A stretch of 64,000 nt of DNA from Methylorubrum suomiense. GTDB taxonomy: Bacteria > Pseudomonadota > Alphaproteobacteria > Rhizobiales > Beijerinckiaceae. Location of the stretch: assembly GCF_022179765.1 (NCBI RefSeq), contig NZ_BPRE01000014.1:62001-126000 (forward strand). The letters are read 5' to 3'. Below are positions 63,599-64,000 of the stretch, one piece after another. The position numbers and the translations under genes are program-made. The notes below the pieces were generated by a model. That model searched no databases, was not told the origin of the DNA, and saw nothing but the letters and a program-made list of their open reading frames with translations. Each line of letters opens with the position of its first letter. Position 1 is the first letter of the stretch.

Positions 63599-63863
63599 GG
63601 CGAATTGCGACGAAGCAGATCCGGTTCGTCGGAAGGCTGCGCGGCTCGACGTGGGCGGATGGCAGGTGCGGGTGCGCCAAGCCGATCCAAGACATCGCCG
63701 GTTCGGAAGCGTGGGCCTTACCATTTCGGCCCGTGCGCTCGAAACGAGGCGGCTGGAGCCCGGATCAACTCCCTTGTGCGCAAGTTATTGCCGAATCTCG
63801 CGGTTTTGTGTCCGCGCGGCCAATGTTGCGCGAACTTTATCGGCACAGGGACGTTGAGGCGCC

Positions 63864-64000
63864 ATGCCCCCACGCGCCCGGATGTCGCCGACCCAGGAAC
63901 TGATCGCCCGCATGATGCGGATTGTGCGGGCTTGTCCGGAGGCCGCCAACGAGGTGCTGGAGCTGATGTTCCTCGTCAGCCAGATCGAAGCCTCGACCAC
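63864..64000 (+). CDS. Start of an unidentified gene cut by the window edge
   Basis: ATG 63864, with GAGG a few bases upstream, opens a frame that runs off the end: MPPRARMSPTQELIARMMRI, then VRACPEAANEVLELMFLVSQ and IEAST. A second Met at codon 7 could also start it. Forty-five residues are too few to recognise a family; the segment looks helical. The 265 bases before it contain no gene. Confidence 0.5.
   Translation, partial: MPPRARMSPTQELIARMMRIVRACPEAANEVLELMFLVSQIEAST

Overview
The window is GC-rich DNA that looks like an alphaproteobacterium of the Hyphomicrobiales, most plausibly Methylobacterium/Methylorubrum. This is inferred from gene content, not from a database search. Pointers are: a nuoA-to-nuoI run with separate nuoC and nuoD and a NuoE with a long helix-hairpin-helix tail; the mitochondrial-type complex I protein NDUFA12; DUF2155; a ubiquinol-cytochrome c chaperone; an ELM1-like protein; a class II (B12-dependent) ribonucleotide reductase; and a periplasmic pseudoazurin.

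Layout. 1-9160: nuoI (cut by the window edge) to nuoA on the minus strand, complex I. 9636-9712: tRNA-Asp. 9985-10969: a CAP-domain lipoprotein converging on pseudoazurin. 11307-17044: carB, greA, a secreted protein and an ELM1-like protein. 17298-22955: trxB, a LysR regulator, aroQ-accB-accC (dehydroquinase plus acetyl-CoA carboxylase subunits) and aat. 22962-26687: a TetR/DUF4188 pair, DUF2155, a yellow-type beta-propeller protein and NDUFA12. 27192-32341: nrdJ and an unusual island at its 3' end. 32433-35820: a sigma-54-type two-component pair. 36144-41384: an RND efflux pair with a divergent TetR. 41397-48155: an orphan ABC ATPase, a broken permease, a UvrA paralogue, an OFA-family transporter and decayed DNA (M41 peptidase and transposase remnants). 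48302-53306: a YVTN-type propeller protein, PiT phosphate transporter with its DUF47 partner, a GNAT and a fold-III PLP decarboxylase behind a structured leader. 54143-58496: OpgD-like protein, GNAT, an OYE and a HAD phosphatase. 58490-63598: bamE, then ubiquinol-cytochrome c chaperone, DUF177, plsX, fabH, ihfA and a MerR regulator, linking phospholipid and fatty-acid initiation.

Most of the window is core metabolism. The standout is the 3' end of nrdJ. From about 30720 the last ~70 codons become A+T-rich and differently coded. They are followed 8 bases later by a 223-residue ImmA/IrrE-like (HEXXH) protein whose C-terminal zinc ribbon copies the cysteine spacing of the NrdJ tail. Then comes an orphaned second copy of the native NrdJ tail (31638-31739). 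Further downstream lies a remnant of a ThiF/E1-like enzyme. This reads as a small cassette that replaced the end of an essential gene while restoring it, in what may be a defence-type insertion hotspot.
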